46,743 bases of DNA from CAYJMQ01 sp964371555. GTDB lineage: Bacteria > Bdellovibrionota > JACOXK01 > 2-02-FULL-40-11. The position numbers and the translations under genes were made by a program. Every line of letters starts with the position of its first letter. The stretch's first letter is position 1. Positions 7,022-15,490 of this stretch are shown one piece after another. The notes under the pieces were generated by a model. That model saw only the letters and a program-made list of their open reading frames with translations. It ran no database searches and had not been told where the DNA came from. The DNA is taken from positions 1 through 46,743 of the forward strand of contig CAYJMQ010000011.1 of NCBI GenBank assembly GCA_964371555.1. Reading direction: 5' to 3'.

Positions 7022-8479
7022 ATGCGTATCAGAACATTCATAGCAGTTATTGTTCTTTTGGCTCTGACTGCGTCTTATGGCCAAGCCGGCGAGATCCATA
7101 AAGAGCGAGGGACCGGCCTAACCCCCACTGGAAGACAAGGGGGGGCAAAGGTTTATTCGGCTGAGCCCCAGAAGGCTGGTTCATTCGGCTTTGGGTATCA
7201 GGAAGATTATTTCCAATCGAGAACGATCCCATTCTCAGGGAGAAATCATGTCCATGGCGGACAGATCTTTATGAATTATGCCCCTCTCGATTTTTTTCAG
7301 CTTTTCTTAAACCGCAAAACGATTTTAATTAACAATGAAGATCTCTTCCCCCTCCTCCAGTCTCACAGCTTTAGTAAATCAGAATTGGGTGGAACCTTGA
7401 CGATCCCTTTTTCAGATTCCTATTTTTTAGGGGCAGAGGGGCACTACGCGCTTTTCAATGGAAATGGCATCGAAGACATCGATAAAGCAAGCAGCTGGGG
7501 GGCAAGGCTCCTAAATTCGTGGAAAACTCAAGTCTTAAATAGAAAATATCCTTTAAGATTTCATTTCAATACATCGTATTTTAAAGATCGATCTCATCGC
7601 ATAACAGAAGGGAGCTCCTTTGAAGGGCTTCATCTTCTTGGAATTTCACAATTCGATATGCTTCAATACGGACTTGGGATTGAACTTGAAACCTCGCGTT
7701 TAAGCCCCTTTGTCGAATATACGCTCGATCATACGCTTGACTCCCATCTGCCAATTTTTAAAAATTCAAATCGCCTGACGACAGGATTTAAAATTACACC
7801 GGGGGGAGTCCCCTGGCAGATTGTGCTAGGCTCCGATATCAGGCTCTCTTCAAAAGATCGTTTTGACGGCGTTTCACTCACCCCAAGATTGAATTTCTTT
7901 GCGGGTATCAGCTATCAAACCCCCAAAGGAAACGCCTATCCGGTTTATCCAGATGAGGAAGATTCCCAGATCCCATTGACCCAATCAACCCCATCGGTTG
8001 AGGACGATACGGATCTCCCCGTAACATTTGAACCCCTCTCACCCCTTTCAGGAGAAGAGATGAAGAAGTACCCGATCTATACAATTGAAGAGGGGGAAAA
8101 GCCAGAGGCTCAAGCTGAAGCAACGCCTGTTGAAAAATCAGGGGAAGTCAAAGAAGTGAGGAAAGCAAAAAAAGTTCGCAAAGTGAAAAAACAGATTGAT
8201 CCCCGGCCCCGGCCCCGGGAAGAAACCATTGAAGAAGAAACCCTCTTCATTGAAAAGGCCGAGCCTATTGTGAAATCAGAACTCCCGCAGGCAAAAGAAT
8301 CTCCAGACTTACCACATGAAAAACCGCAAAGCTCACCGGTTCAGGAAAAATCGGAAATGCGTCCGAAAGACCCGGGAGATGCCACACTGAATGAGATCTT
8401 CAAATCAAGAAGTGATTCTCAAGAAAAAGGGTATGAGCAAGACGTGCCGAATAAGAACTTTCTACTCCACTTTCGTTAA
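7022..8479 (+). CDS. Predicted outer-membrane beta-barrel protein with long charged tail
   Basis: The signal peptide 'MRIRTFIAVIVLLALTASYG' ends near AQAG (residues ~20-24). Residues ~45-305 show alternating hydrophobic and polar strands with aromatic ends (for example 'FGFGYQEDYF', 'LNFFAGISYQ'), as in outer-membrane barrels. From ~320 the protein becomes low-complexity and very charged, with a Lys/Arg cluster 'RKAKKVRKVKK' near 380 and Glu/Pro-rich stretches to the end at 485. There is no OmpA-type peptidoglycan domain. A sigma-54-like promoter and AGAAGGT precede the ATG. It ends in a 4-base convergent overlap with the next gene. Exact function is unknown. Confidence 0.7.
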   Translation: MRIRTFIAVIVLLALTASYGQAGEIHKERGTGLTPTGRQGGAKVYSAEPQKAGSFGFGYQEDYFQSRTIPFSGRNHVHGGQIFMNYAPLDFFQLFLNRKTILINNEDLFPLLQSHSFSKSELGGTLTIPFSDSYFLGAEGHYALFNGNGIEDIDKASSWGARLLNSWKTQVLNRKYPLRFHFNTSYFKDRSHRITEGSSFEGLHLLGISQFDMLQYGLGIELETSRLSPFVEYTLDHTLDSHLPIFKNSNRLTTGFKITPGGVPWQIVLGSDIRLSSKDRFDGVSLTPRLNFFAGISYQTPKGNAYPVYPDEEDSQIPLTQSTPSVEDDTDLPVTFEPLSPLSGEEMKKYPIYTIEEGEKPEAQAEATPVEKSGEVKEVRKAKKVRKVKKQIDPRPRPREETIEEETLFIEKAEPIVKSELPQAKESPDLPHEKPQSSPVQEKSEMRPKDPGDATLNEIFKSRSDSQEKGYEQDVPNKNFLLHFR

Positions 8480-8898
8480 GAAAGTCTCTCTGCTTCTTCT
8501 CTAAACCGTTCGATCATTTTGGGAAGATCTCTTGCGACTATTTTGTTGGATACAACCCGCGGCACAAGAAAACCAAACTCCACATCGAGCCAATAGGTGA
8601 CAGAGGTTACGCCATTCTTTTCTTTGAGCTTCCACCCACCGCTGTTTTTCTTGAAGAGATTGCTATCGACAAGTTTCCAGGAAATCGTTTCGGGCGATTT
8701 TTCGTCTATTTCTAAAACATAATGAAAGTTTTTAATCATATCTAATTTAAATTCGACCCGCTTCGGTTTGTTTGATTTCACGGATACAAGCTTAATTTCA
8801 GGAATAAATTTTGGATAACGCTCATAGTCGGCAATGACAGCGTAGAGATTTTTTTGGGGAATCGGGATCTCTTTTGTGACGGATACTTTTGACATCAT
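8476..8898 (-). CDS. SRPBCC (START-like) protein, RatA/Coq10-type
   Basis: This 140-residue single-domain protein has the typical START/SRPBCC beginning 'IPIPQKNLYAVIADYERYPKFIPEI' in two halves (IPIPQKNLYAVI, then DYERYPKFIPE). A beta-rich middle and a long C-terminal helix, 'ARDLPKMIERFREEAERL', follow. The family forms a hydrophobic cavity that binds lipids, quinones or ribosomal partners. RatA and Coq10 are the closest bacterial types by pattern. It has no signal peptide, so it is cytoplasmic. Its ATG overlaps the glpX stop (ATGA 8895-8898), so it is cotranscribed with glpX. The ligand cannot be told. Confidence 0.8.
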   Translation of the reverse strand: MMSKVSVTKEIPIPQKNLYAVIADYERYPKFIPEIKLVSVKSNKPKRVEFKLDMIKNFHYVLEIDEKSPETISWKLVDSNLFKKNSGGWKLKEKNGVTSVTYWLDVEFGFLVPRVVSNKIVARDLPKMIERFREEAERLS

Positions 8899-9851
8899 AA
8901 TCCCCTTTTCTTTGTAAAATTGTGTCTGGCTGTAATCTCCCGGACAGTCCCTGTTTCAGATCGCATGACAATGGAATGTGTGATCGCTCCATCGCCCAAA
9001 AACCGGACCCCGTTCAGAAGCGTTCCATCGGTCACCCCGGTCGCACAAAACATAACGCGCCCATGCGAAAGATCATCGATCGTAAGAACACGGTTGATAT
9101 TTCCAATCCCCATTTTTTTTGCCCGTTCAATTTCTTGGTCGTTTCTGGGCTTCAAAATCCCCTGAATATCCCCCCCCATGCATTGAAGCGCCGCGGCTGC
9201 CAACACCCCTTCCGGCGCCCCCCCAATTCCCAAGAGCATATCGACCCCTGATCTTGGATGACAAGTTGATATGGCGGCAGAGACATCCCCATCGGTAATC
9301 AGCATAATTCTTGCCCCGGCTGATCTTACTTCCTGAATAATATCGTGATGCCTCGGGCGATCCAAAATGACAACCGTGAGATCAGAGACCGAGCATTTTT
9401 TTGCTTTCGCAATTTCTTTGAGATTCGTTGTGGCCGGTTCGCGAATATCGATAATGCCGCGCCCCACCGGACCGACGGCAATTTTTTGCATATAGGTATC
9501 AGGCGCGTGTAAAAAACCATTTTCTTCCGCGATCGCAATCACAGCAAGCGCATTCGTCCCCCCCCGCGCACAAATCGTCGTCCCCTCCAGAGGGTCTAAT
9601 GCAATATCGATTTTAGGATAGGAGTCCCCTTTTCCAACTTTTTCCCCAATAAAGAGCATCGGCGCCTCATCGCGTTCCCCTTCCCCAATGACAACCGTGC
9701 CATCAATATCGATATCGTTTAAGGTTTTGCGCATCGCATTGACTGCCGCCTGATCGGCTGCTTTTTCATCGCCGCGCCCCATGAGGCGGGCGGAAGCAAT
9801 TGCAGCCGCTTCAGTCACACGCACGAGTTCAAGAGCGAAATTACGGTCCAT
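8895..9851 (-). CDS. glpX: Fructose-1,6-bisphosphatase class II
   Basis: It hydrolyses fructose-1,6-bisphosphate to fructose-6-phosphate in gluconeogenesis. Class II signatures are present: 'GEGERDEAPML' (56-66; acidic residues of the metal site), 'DPLEGTT' (86-92, catalytic Asp/Glu) and 'CARGGTNALAVIAI' after it, then 'DGDVSAAI' and 'GIGGAPEGVLAAAAL' further on. The 318-residue length is normal. With MaeB and the Kor/Idh block in the same window it fits growth on organic acids, though this is inference. Three 9-bp direct repeats lie just upstream of the start. Confidence 0.95.
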   Translation of the reverse strand: MDRNFALELVRVTEAAAIASARLMGRGDEKAADQAAVNAMRKTLNDIDIDGTVVIGEGERDEAPMLFIGEKVGKGDSYPKIDIALDPLEGTTICARGGTNALAVIAIAEENGFLHAPDTYMQKIAVGPVGRGIIDIREPATTNLKEIAKAKKCSVSDLTVVILDRPRHHDIIQEVRSAGARIMLITDGDVSAAISTCHPRSGVDMLLGIGGAPEGVLAAAALQCMGGDIQGILKPRNDQEIERAKKMGIGNINRVLTIDDLSHGRVMFCATGVTDGTLLNGVRFLGDGAITHSIVMRSETGTVREITARHNFTKKRGL

Positions 9852-9867
9852 AGTAAAAATCGTCTAC

Positions 9868-9894
9868 CCAAATTAGCCAAATTAGTCAAATTAA
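9868..9894 (-). repeat. Three tandem 9-bp repeats upstream of glpX
   Basis: CCAAATTAG, CCAAATTAG, TCAAATTAA follow each other without gaps, 17 bases ahead of the glpX start on the transcribed side. An imperfect hairpin (AAGCG 9897-9901 with CGCTT 9909-9913) lies next to them. The repeats could be operator iterons or chance AT-rich repetition. Confidence 0.5.
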
Positions 9895-9951
9895 AGAAGC
9901 GTCAACGGCGCTTGCCTATATTGAACATCTTGCTTTCCGGTTTGTCGACCT

Positions 9952-11199
9952 TCACTCCGCCAAGAGAGGATTGGGTATGATAATGTCTATTCTTCGCACG
10001 CCCTGATCATCGGTTGTGGAAAAAAGATAATTGATCGGCGTGTCGTTTGAGGACACATCACTTGCTTCGGCGAGTTCAATATTGGGAATTTCTGAAAGCT
10101 CATCTCTCATTTCGATTCTTAAAATACAATCTTTATTCACAGGGCAGGCGTTGGAAAATAAGATAACCTGCAATCCATTGAGCCTTCCGAAATTCGAAAA
10201 ACCAAAATCGTTGGCATTTAATGTAAATGGCGGTTGAGTTAAATGGGGAATATTGGTCGTAAATCTTTCATCTTCGAGAAATGTCCCCAAAAGACCCTTG
10301 ACCCCCATTTGGCCATTGGGAATAGAGAAAGTCATTGTGATGTTACCTGTGGGCTCACTATCGACATGCTTTTTAAAACTAAGTCTCGGAGTAAACACAG
10401 ACCCGCAGACAGTAGAAACATGAAGGACAGAAATTTTAGGATCCGATGGCCCTGTCATCGCATCAAAGGTCAGCGCTTGTAAAAGAAATGGCCTACAGAC
10501 GCGGCTCAATACCTGAACTCCCCCATCGCTCTTAGGCGTAAGATCTACACCAGCAATACTGGAACTCCAGACGATGGAGCCAGTCTGCGCTCCCTTCGGG
10601 GTGACAGATAGATTAAAATCTGCCGGTTCAAAAATGTTCACCACTGCATCTGTCTGATCCCCAAAAAACTCTCTTTCTTTTCTTAGCTTCGTTCTAATTT
10701 TAGGAAGTTCTTTAGCCATGAGAAGGGCTTCTGTCACCGCATCACGTATTTTAAATGTGGGGGCAATCTCTCTATTTTCTTCCGCGTTCTTTGAAGGCAT
10801 AAGTTTAAAACGAATAATGAGAGGGAATTTGGGCATTTCTTTAAAGACCACGCGCTTGTCCTCTACAACCATATCTGTGGTAGGCTCTCCCCCCGCGATT
10901 CCAGAAATTTCAAACGTCGCAAGTTCGGGATCGATACCTTCGAGCGTGATAACAAAAGGGGGGACAATCTCTTTTTCGAGGCTTCTTAGTTCGATCTCAT
11001 ACGATTGAATCTCTTGCGTTAATTCCGCTGGCCCGCTTAAAGCAATATTCTCTTCCGGCTGAGGGGGGATAGATGCCCCCTGCTGTGCCCCCGGCACGGC
11101 TTCGCGTTTCTCCTCTCCACATGCCGTGCAAAAAATGACCGCGGCGATAAGTCCATATAAGATTAAAAAACGGTTAGGAATCTTTGCCTTTTTACTCAT
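9952..11199 (-). CDS. Unknown predicted lipoprotein
   Basis: The N terminus 'FLILYGLIAAVIFCTAC' ends in a lipobox (CTAC, Cys about residue 28), so the 415-residue product should be lipid-anchored and periplasmic. A Pro/Gln-rich linker follows, then mainly beta-like sequence with a few Cys ('SRVCRPF', 'VSTVCGSVF', 'NACPVNKDC') that could form disulphides. I recognise no family. GGTGG upstream of ATG 11199 is a plausible ribosome site. It is divergent from the giant kinase-like gene, sharing a 204-base intergenic region, but a functional link is not shown. Confidence 0.75.
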   Translation of the reverse strand: MSKKAKIPNRFLILYGLIAAVIFCTACGEEKREAVPGAQQGASIPPQPEENIALSGPAELTQEIQSYEIELRSLEKEIVPPFVITLEGIDPELATFEISGIAGGEPTTDMVVEDKRVVFKEMPKFPLIIRFKLMPSKNAEENREIAPTFKIRDAVTEALLMAKELPKIRTKLRKEREFFGDQTDAVVNIFEPADFNLSVTPKGAQTGSIVWSSSIAGVDLTPKSDGGVQVLSRVCRPFLLQALTFDAMTGPSDPKISVLHVSTVCGSVFTPRLSFKKHVDSEPTGNITMTFSIPNGQMGVKGLLGTFLEDERFTTNIPHLTQPPFTLNANDFGFSNFGRLNGLQVILFSNACPVNKDCILRIEMRDELSEIPNIELAEASDVSSNDTPINYLFSTTDDQGVRRIDIIIPNPLLAE

Positions 11200-11282
11200 T
11201 ATCCACCAACGTTCCTCTATTGCCAGTTAATTACCATCCTAGCCAAAATTAAAAAATAAACAAGCCGTCTTTAAAAAATAAT

Positions 11283-11310
11283 TTTGCAAATTTTAAAATG
11301 TGGCTATAAT
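11283..11310 (+). promoter_or_regulatory. Candidate promoter for the giant exported gene
   Basis: A perfect TATAAT (11305-11310) stands 16 bases after TTTGCA (11283-11288, 4/6 to TTGACA). Transcription would start near 11317 and give a leader of about 90-100 bases before the gene at 11404/11416. Confidence 0.5.
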
Positions 11311-11403
11311 TGTTTTATATAAGGTCGTTTGCCAATAGCTGATCAGATAGCACGTAAGTTGATTTTGACGAGCCTCTATTCAAGGTAACGGTGGACAAAA
11401 AAG

Positions 11404-14400
11404 GTGTTCATATTGATGTTTGATATAAGACCCCTTTGGTCGTCTCTTTTAGTTCGCATAGCAGTCTTGTCTATATTCATTATCTTTTTTTTCCTCCCGA
11501 ACTCCATAAAAGAGGCTTCTGGTCAGATCGCCGTAGTAGAGGAATTCTGCCCCGAAACAGCCTGCATAGCCAAACAAGCTGAAATAAAAAAAATCGATGA
11601 TGAAATTTACAAAATCAATCAGGCAATCGAGGCTCTCAACATGAAAATAGGCTCAGAAGTAAAACTCATAAAGTATAGAATAGATAGATCCTCTTGGATG
11701 CAAAATGAGGTCAACCGTCTTTCTTTACAAATTTATAACATCATGGGACCCAATGGAGCTTTTCGGTGGGCGCAGCTCTCCTATGGTCGGGCTATGACAG
11801 CTTTGACAGGAACAATGGACCAACAAATCAAAGATCAAGTCGATACATTGGCTCAGCAATTTGGGAAAACATTTGCAGATGCCGTTCAGATATACGCAAA
11901 GCAAGCAGCGGAAAAAATGGAAGGCCTGTTAAACACAGCAAACCAGCTCATTGAAAGTTACAACGATCTCGTTCTTCAATTTAACGCGCTTACTCCATTG
12001 ATTGAACAAGCCCAAAATAATCTTACGCAGCTGCTATATCAGGCAAACGGATTAGAAAAAGATTCCGAAGATCTTTTAGAACGGAGAGCTGCAATCAAAG
12101 AGATACTGAGTATTACTGCCTGTCCCATTGGTCCCCCGCCAGAGGTATCTCCGGTTGCTGACGAATCCACCGGTGACGCGCCGACGGCTGATCTTTCTAC
12201 CAAAGAAAAATTGACTATGAGTGGAGCGACGGCTGAGGCTCAACGGATGGCAAACACTATCCCTTCTGAATTCCCCCCGGTCACCGTGAACATGACTACT
12301 GGTGTGCCATTGGTTCCAGCGGCTCCAACGGTTCCGGAAATCCCGCCTCCTGCGGAAACTAAGACTGATACACCGTCGGTTCCGGACACTGGTACACCGT
12401 CGGTTTCGGACCTGGATCTGGGTGATGATGATGATCTCGTTACAGTAGGAGGCGGCGCGAAACCTCCAGCTCCTATTCTGGAAGGAACCGGTGATCGCCC
12501 CAAAGACGCTGCGATTGCCCCGATTACGGGCGCTGATGCCCCGCCCCCACCCACCACCACCCCTTACGACCATATGCCGCCGCCAGATCTTACTGAAACA
12601 GGACTCGATTTTGATCGCTACACATCCACGGGTGGCACAACTGAACTCGTAAGTCTGGGATTTCAGGGTATAGAGTCGCACACTTTAGAAAGAGAAGAAC
12701 TGGGGAGTACAGCTCGGATCGTTTTTGGAACCTTAATTCCTGGTCTCTCTACGCAGGTCGGGGTTCAGGAAAAATTAGCGGGCGCCTGGGCCGATGCGCT
12801 AAATATTATTCTTTTCACAACCCTTTTTAATCTTACAAAGACCATTGCCAAGGGAGAGGTCTCTCCTCAGGATATTGTCGATATTCGAAAGGCGGCATTA
12901 GCAGGCGATGAATCAGAGGTACGTAACATTTTGGAACGGCTCGGTGGGACACGCACCCCAGAGGGAGCAGCGGAAGGCATTGTTGAAGACTTTATCTCTG
13001 AAATCATGCGCGTGGGAGCGATGACGCAACCGGAAGAAGTGGTATCTCTTGCTCCGAGAATGCTTATCGCCATAGAAGCGATGAACAATGCCGATTTGAC
13101 CACAGTTCTCATGAACCTCTGCATCACTGCTAACCTTATTTTAAGATCACAAGAAGCTGCAGCAATTGAGACACATGCAACCGTAGGTATTGTTTTGGCT
13201 CCAGTAGGCTTAGGAGGGGTGAGGGGCCTTGTGGGCCTAGTAGGGGTAGGGACTAGAGTCGGGCAAGCCGCGGGACAAGCTATAGCTAGCGCTGGATCTT
13301 TGACATATACAAGCTCTGAGATCATAAGAATTAATGGGGAGATTGAGAGAGAAAAAGTTCACCTGGCATCAGGGACTGGAGATCCAAACCGCCTGGAAAC
13401 GCTCGAATTTGAGAAAGAGCTTTCTATTCTCTTTGCGGCTGTCGATGTCATTTTTCTCGGCTTTGATGTGAAACAATTTTCACTCGCGGCAAAGGCCCAT
13501 ACGTTGGCCAGGCAGTCGGCGGAAGCAATCCGGGCTGTTAAAGAGGCTGCAAATGATGCTATCCGGACTAACAAAATGGAGCTGGCAAGACAACTGGCTG
13601 CTCAACTCACGGCTCTTTTAAAAACAGAAGCACGATTTGCGCTCTTTGAATTCAAAACATTTGCGGCCATATCAACGGCACAGGTAGCTATTGCTGTTGC
13701 TATGGGGAATCCAACTGGAGCAATTCTGCCACTAGCCATGCTAGGGATTCGTGGAGGAACAGCCGTCGCTGCTGCCAGGGCTCAGCGTTCCCGCGGTGGA
13801 ACTGTCGAGGCAGGCACACCTGTGACCGTTCAAGGACAGCAGGGGGAATTTACGTTTGTGCGGTTCGGAGAAAAGGGAGAAATCATTCTACGCAAAGGTG
13901 GGGGGGAATTTACTTTCGCCGCTGACGCAGAAATTTTAACAACATCCGGCGCCAAACCTATCTTTAAGGGGAATAGCGTAACTGTTGCCGGCCAGCCTGG
14001 GGAATTTGTCTTTGTGGGAAAAAATGAATTCGGGGAAATTATTCTCAAGGGAGAAAAGGGCGAGATCACCGTCTCCTCTGATACAGAAATTGCGCTTGCT
14101 TCCGCAAAAAAAGGGATAAGTGGAGGAGATGTTGAGCCAACAGCTACGACGAAAGATTTGAAAGAGGGGATGATAATTCGTATCGATGGAAGGAAAGGAG
14201 AATTTCAAATTATAACAATAAAAAAGGGACAGATCAAAGTTATAGAGGTCAGTGAGGAGGAGGTTGGTGTGGATGTTACGATAAAGATACCCCGTATCTT
14301 TAGTTTTGATCCGGACCTTGTTAAATTCAGAATAGTTTCAGAGGGGACAGAGGTTGCTCCTCCTGTAGCTGCTCCGGTTCGTCCACTTATTCCTACAGAA

Positions 14401-15465
14401 CGACCAGCTATTGCAGCATTCGAACCCGGAACTGTTGTTAGGGTTGCGGGAGAAGGCGATGCAGATTTTGTAGTTCAAGGAGTATTTCCTAATGGAAAGA
14501 TCATGGTTCGGAAGGCAGGCGCGCCAACAAGGGAAGACGTTGATGCCACAGCGTTTAATACAAAAATCGTGGGGTCCGAAAAATTGACTGTGGTTCCAAA
14601 AGCAGCGGAAACAGGAGAGACAGCTCCTGTAGCGGTTCAGCCACCAACAAGGACTGCAGAGCAGAAGGCCAGGAGTAATCTGCTGGGTATCCTCCAACGT
14701 GAACTAGCAATGCGCATAGAAACTGACGATTCGTCAGGGAGAGAATTTGTACGAACGGCAGATGGAGAGATTATATTTTTAGGGAAGCTACTTGGAATAG
14801 GTACTGAAGGAATTGTTTTTAGAATAGACACACAGGATGGTAATCCTACAAACGAAGTCCTGAAAATCAATAAGACAAATCTGGGTAATCCTTCCGGTGA
14901 GGCGAACACTCTGGATGGTCTCGATGGGAAAATTCCTATTGCCCGCGTGACTGGTATTGTCAGGGATGCCGGGGGAAATGTTGTTGCTCTTAAAAAGGAG
15001 TTTGTGTCTGGTTCTACACTGAGTAAGCTTTTTAAAGACATTCAAGCTTTGTTAAGCAGTCAAGATCCAGCGAAGGCAGTGGAAGCGGAAAATTTACGGC
15101 AATCGGTTTCACTCGCTGTTGGGAATTTTCTTCGAACGGCTTTTGACGCGGGTACCACGGAGTTTGATTTCATCCCAGCTAATTTAATAATGAGAAGTGA
15201 CACATGCGAGCTCGTGCTTATCGACGCAGGAGGGATTGCGCTGCAACGTTCTTCTCTTATCGACGCAGAGGATTTCTTTAATCGTATTGCAACTGATCTC
15301 ATCGGCGGTTTTGGCTTCAGCCGAGAACAGCTCGGAACCGTTTTCGATATTGACACTGTCCGAACAGCATTGGGTGGTGGTGAGAATGTCAATTGTCCTG
15401 CTCCGGCAGAGGCCGGATTCGAGGGGCGGGATTTATTCGATCTTATTCCTGCATTTGGAAGATAG
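11404..15465 (+). CDS. Giant exported protein with SH3-like repeats and C-terminal protein-kinase-like domain
   Basis: I do not recognise this 1353-residue protein as a whole. Residues ~10-39 form a signal/membrane segment. About 52-235 are helical with coiled-coil character. About 240-400 are Pro/Thr/Asp-rich linker. About 400-790 are helical with two hydrophobic Gly/Ala-rich stretches. Four related beta modules (about 800-845, 856-900, 918-975, 1005-1058) share a V-x-V-x-G-x-x-G-E-F then G-E-I-I-L pattern. The C terminus is kinase-like: glycine loop GIGTEGIV (1131-1138), Lys1154 in VLKINK, Glu1166, catalytic D1255-x4-N1260, and D1274-A-G. All key residues for ATP:Mg and catalysis are present. 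An exported kinase-like C-terminal domain after coiled coil and linkers suggests a delivered effector, which is inference. The start may instead be ATG 11416, since AAGG (11401-11404) would serve it better than GTG 11404. Confidence 0.75.
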   Translation: MFILMFDIRPLWSSLLVRIAVLSIFIIFFFLPNSIKEASGQIAVVEEFCPETACIAKQAEIKKIDDEIYKINQAIEALNMKIGSEVKLIKYRIDRSSWMQNEVNRLSLQIYNIMGPNGAFRWAQLSYGRAMTALTGTMDQQIKDQVDTLAQQFGKTFADAVQIYAKQAAEKMEGLLNTANQLIESYNDLVLQFNALTPLIEQAQNNLTQLLYQANGLEKDSEDLLERRAAIKEILSITACPIGPPPEVSPVADESTGDAPTADLSTKEKLTMSGATAEAQRMANTIPSEFPPVTVNMTTGVPLVPAAPTVPEIPPPAETKTDTPSVPDTGTPSVSDLDLGDDDDLVTVGGGAKPPAPILEGTGDRPKDAAIAPITGADAPPPPTTTPYDHMPPPDLTETGLDFDRYTSTGGTTELVSLGFQGIESHTLEREELGSTARIVFGTLIPGLSTQVGVQEKLAGAWADALNIILFTTLFNLTKTIAKGEVSPQDIVDIRKAALAGDESEVRNILERLGGTRTPEGAAEGIVEDFISEIMRVGAMTQPEEVVSLAPRMLIAIEAMNNADLTTVLMNLCITANLILRSQEAAAIETHATVGIVLAPVGLGGVRGLVGLVGVGTRVGQAAGQAIASAGSLTYTSSEIIRINGEIEREKVHLASGTGDPNRLETLEFEKELSILFAAVDVIFLGFDVKQFSLAAKAHTLARQSAEAIRAVKEAANDAIRTNKMELARQLAAQLTALLKTEARFALFEFKTFAAISTAQVAIAVAMGNPTGAILPLAMLGIRGGTAVAAARAQRSRGGTVEAGTPVTVQGQQGEFTFVRFGEKGEIILRKGGGEFTFAADAEILTTSGAKPIFKGNSVTVAGQPGEFVFVGKNEFGEIILKGEKGEITVSSDTEIALASAKKGISGGDVEPTATTKDLKEGMIIRIDGRKGEFQIITIKKGQIKVIEVSEEEVGVDVTIKIPRIFSFDPDLVKFRIVSEGTEVAPPVAAPVRPLIPTERPAIAAFEPGTVVRVAGEGDADFVVQGVFPNGKIMVRKAGAPTREDVDATAFNTKIVGSEKLTVVPKAAETGETAPVAVQPPTRTAEQKARSNLLGILQRELAMRIETDDSSGREFVRTADGEIIFLGKLLGIGTEGIVFRIDTQDGNPTNEVLKINKTNLGNPSGEANTLDGLDGKIPIARVTGIVRDAGGNVVALKKEFVSGSTLSKLFKDIQALLSSQDPAKAVEAENLRQSVSLAVGNFLRTAFDAGTTEFDFIPANLIMRSDTCELVLIDAGGIALQRSSLIDAEDFFNRIATDLIGGFGFSREQLGTVFDIDTVRTALGGGENVNCPAPAEAGFEGRDLFDLIPAFGR

Positions 15466-15490
15466 AGATTATTATTGATTCGTCTTCAAC

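Noticed and set aside
12076..12681. 201-codon antisense reading frame inside the giant gene
   Set aside because: It is Arg/Ser/Trp-rich nonsense opposite the Pro/Thr/Asp linker, with no ribosome site or family pattern. The open frame follows from codon bias of the sense gene.
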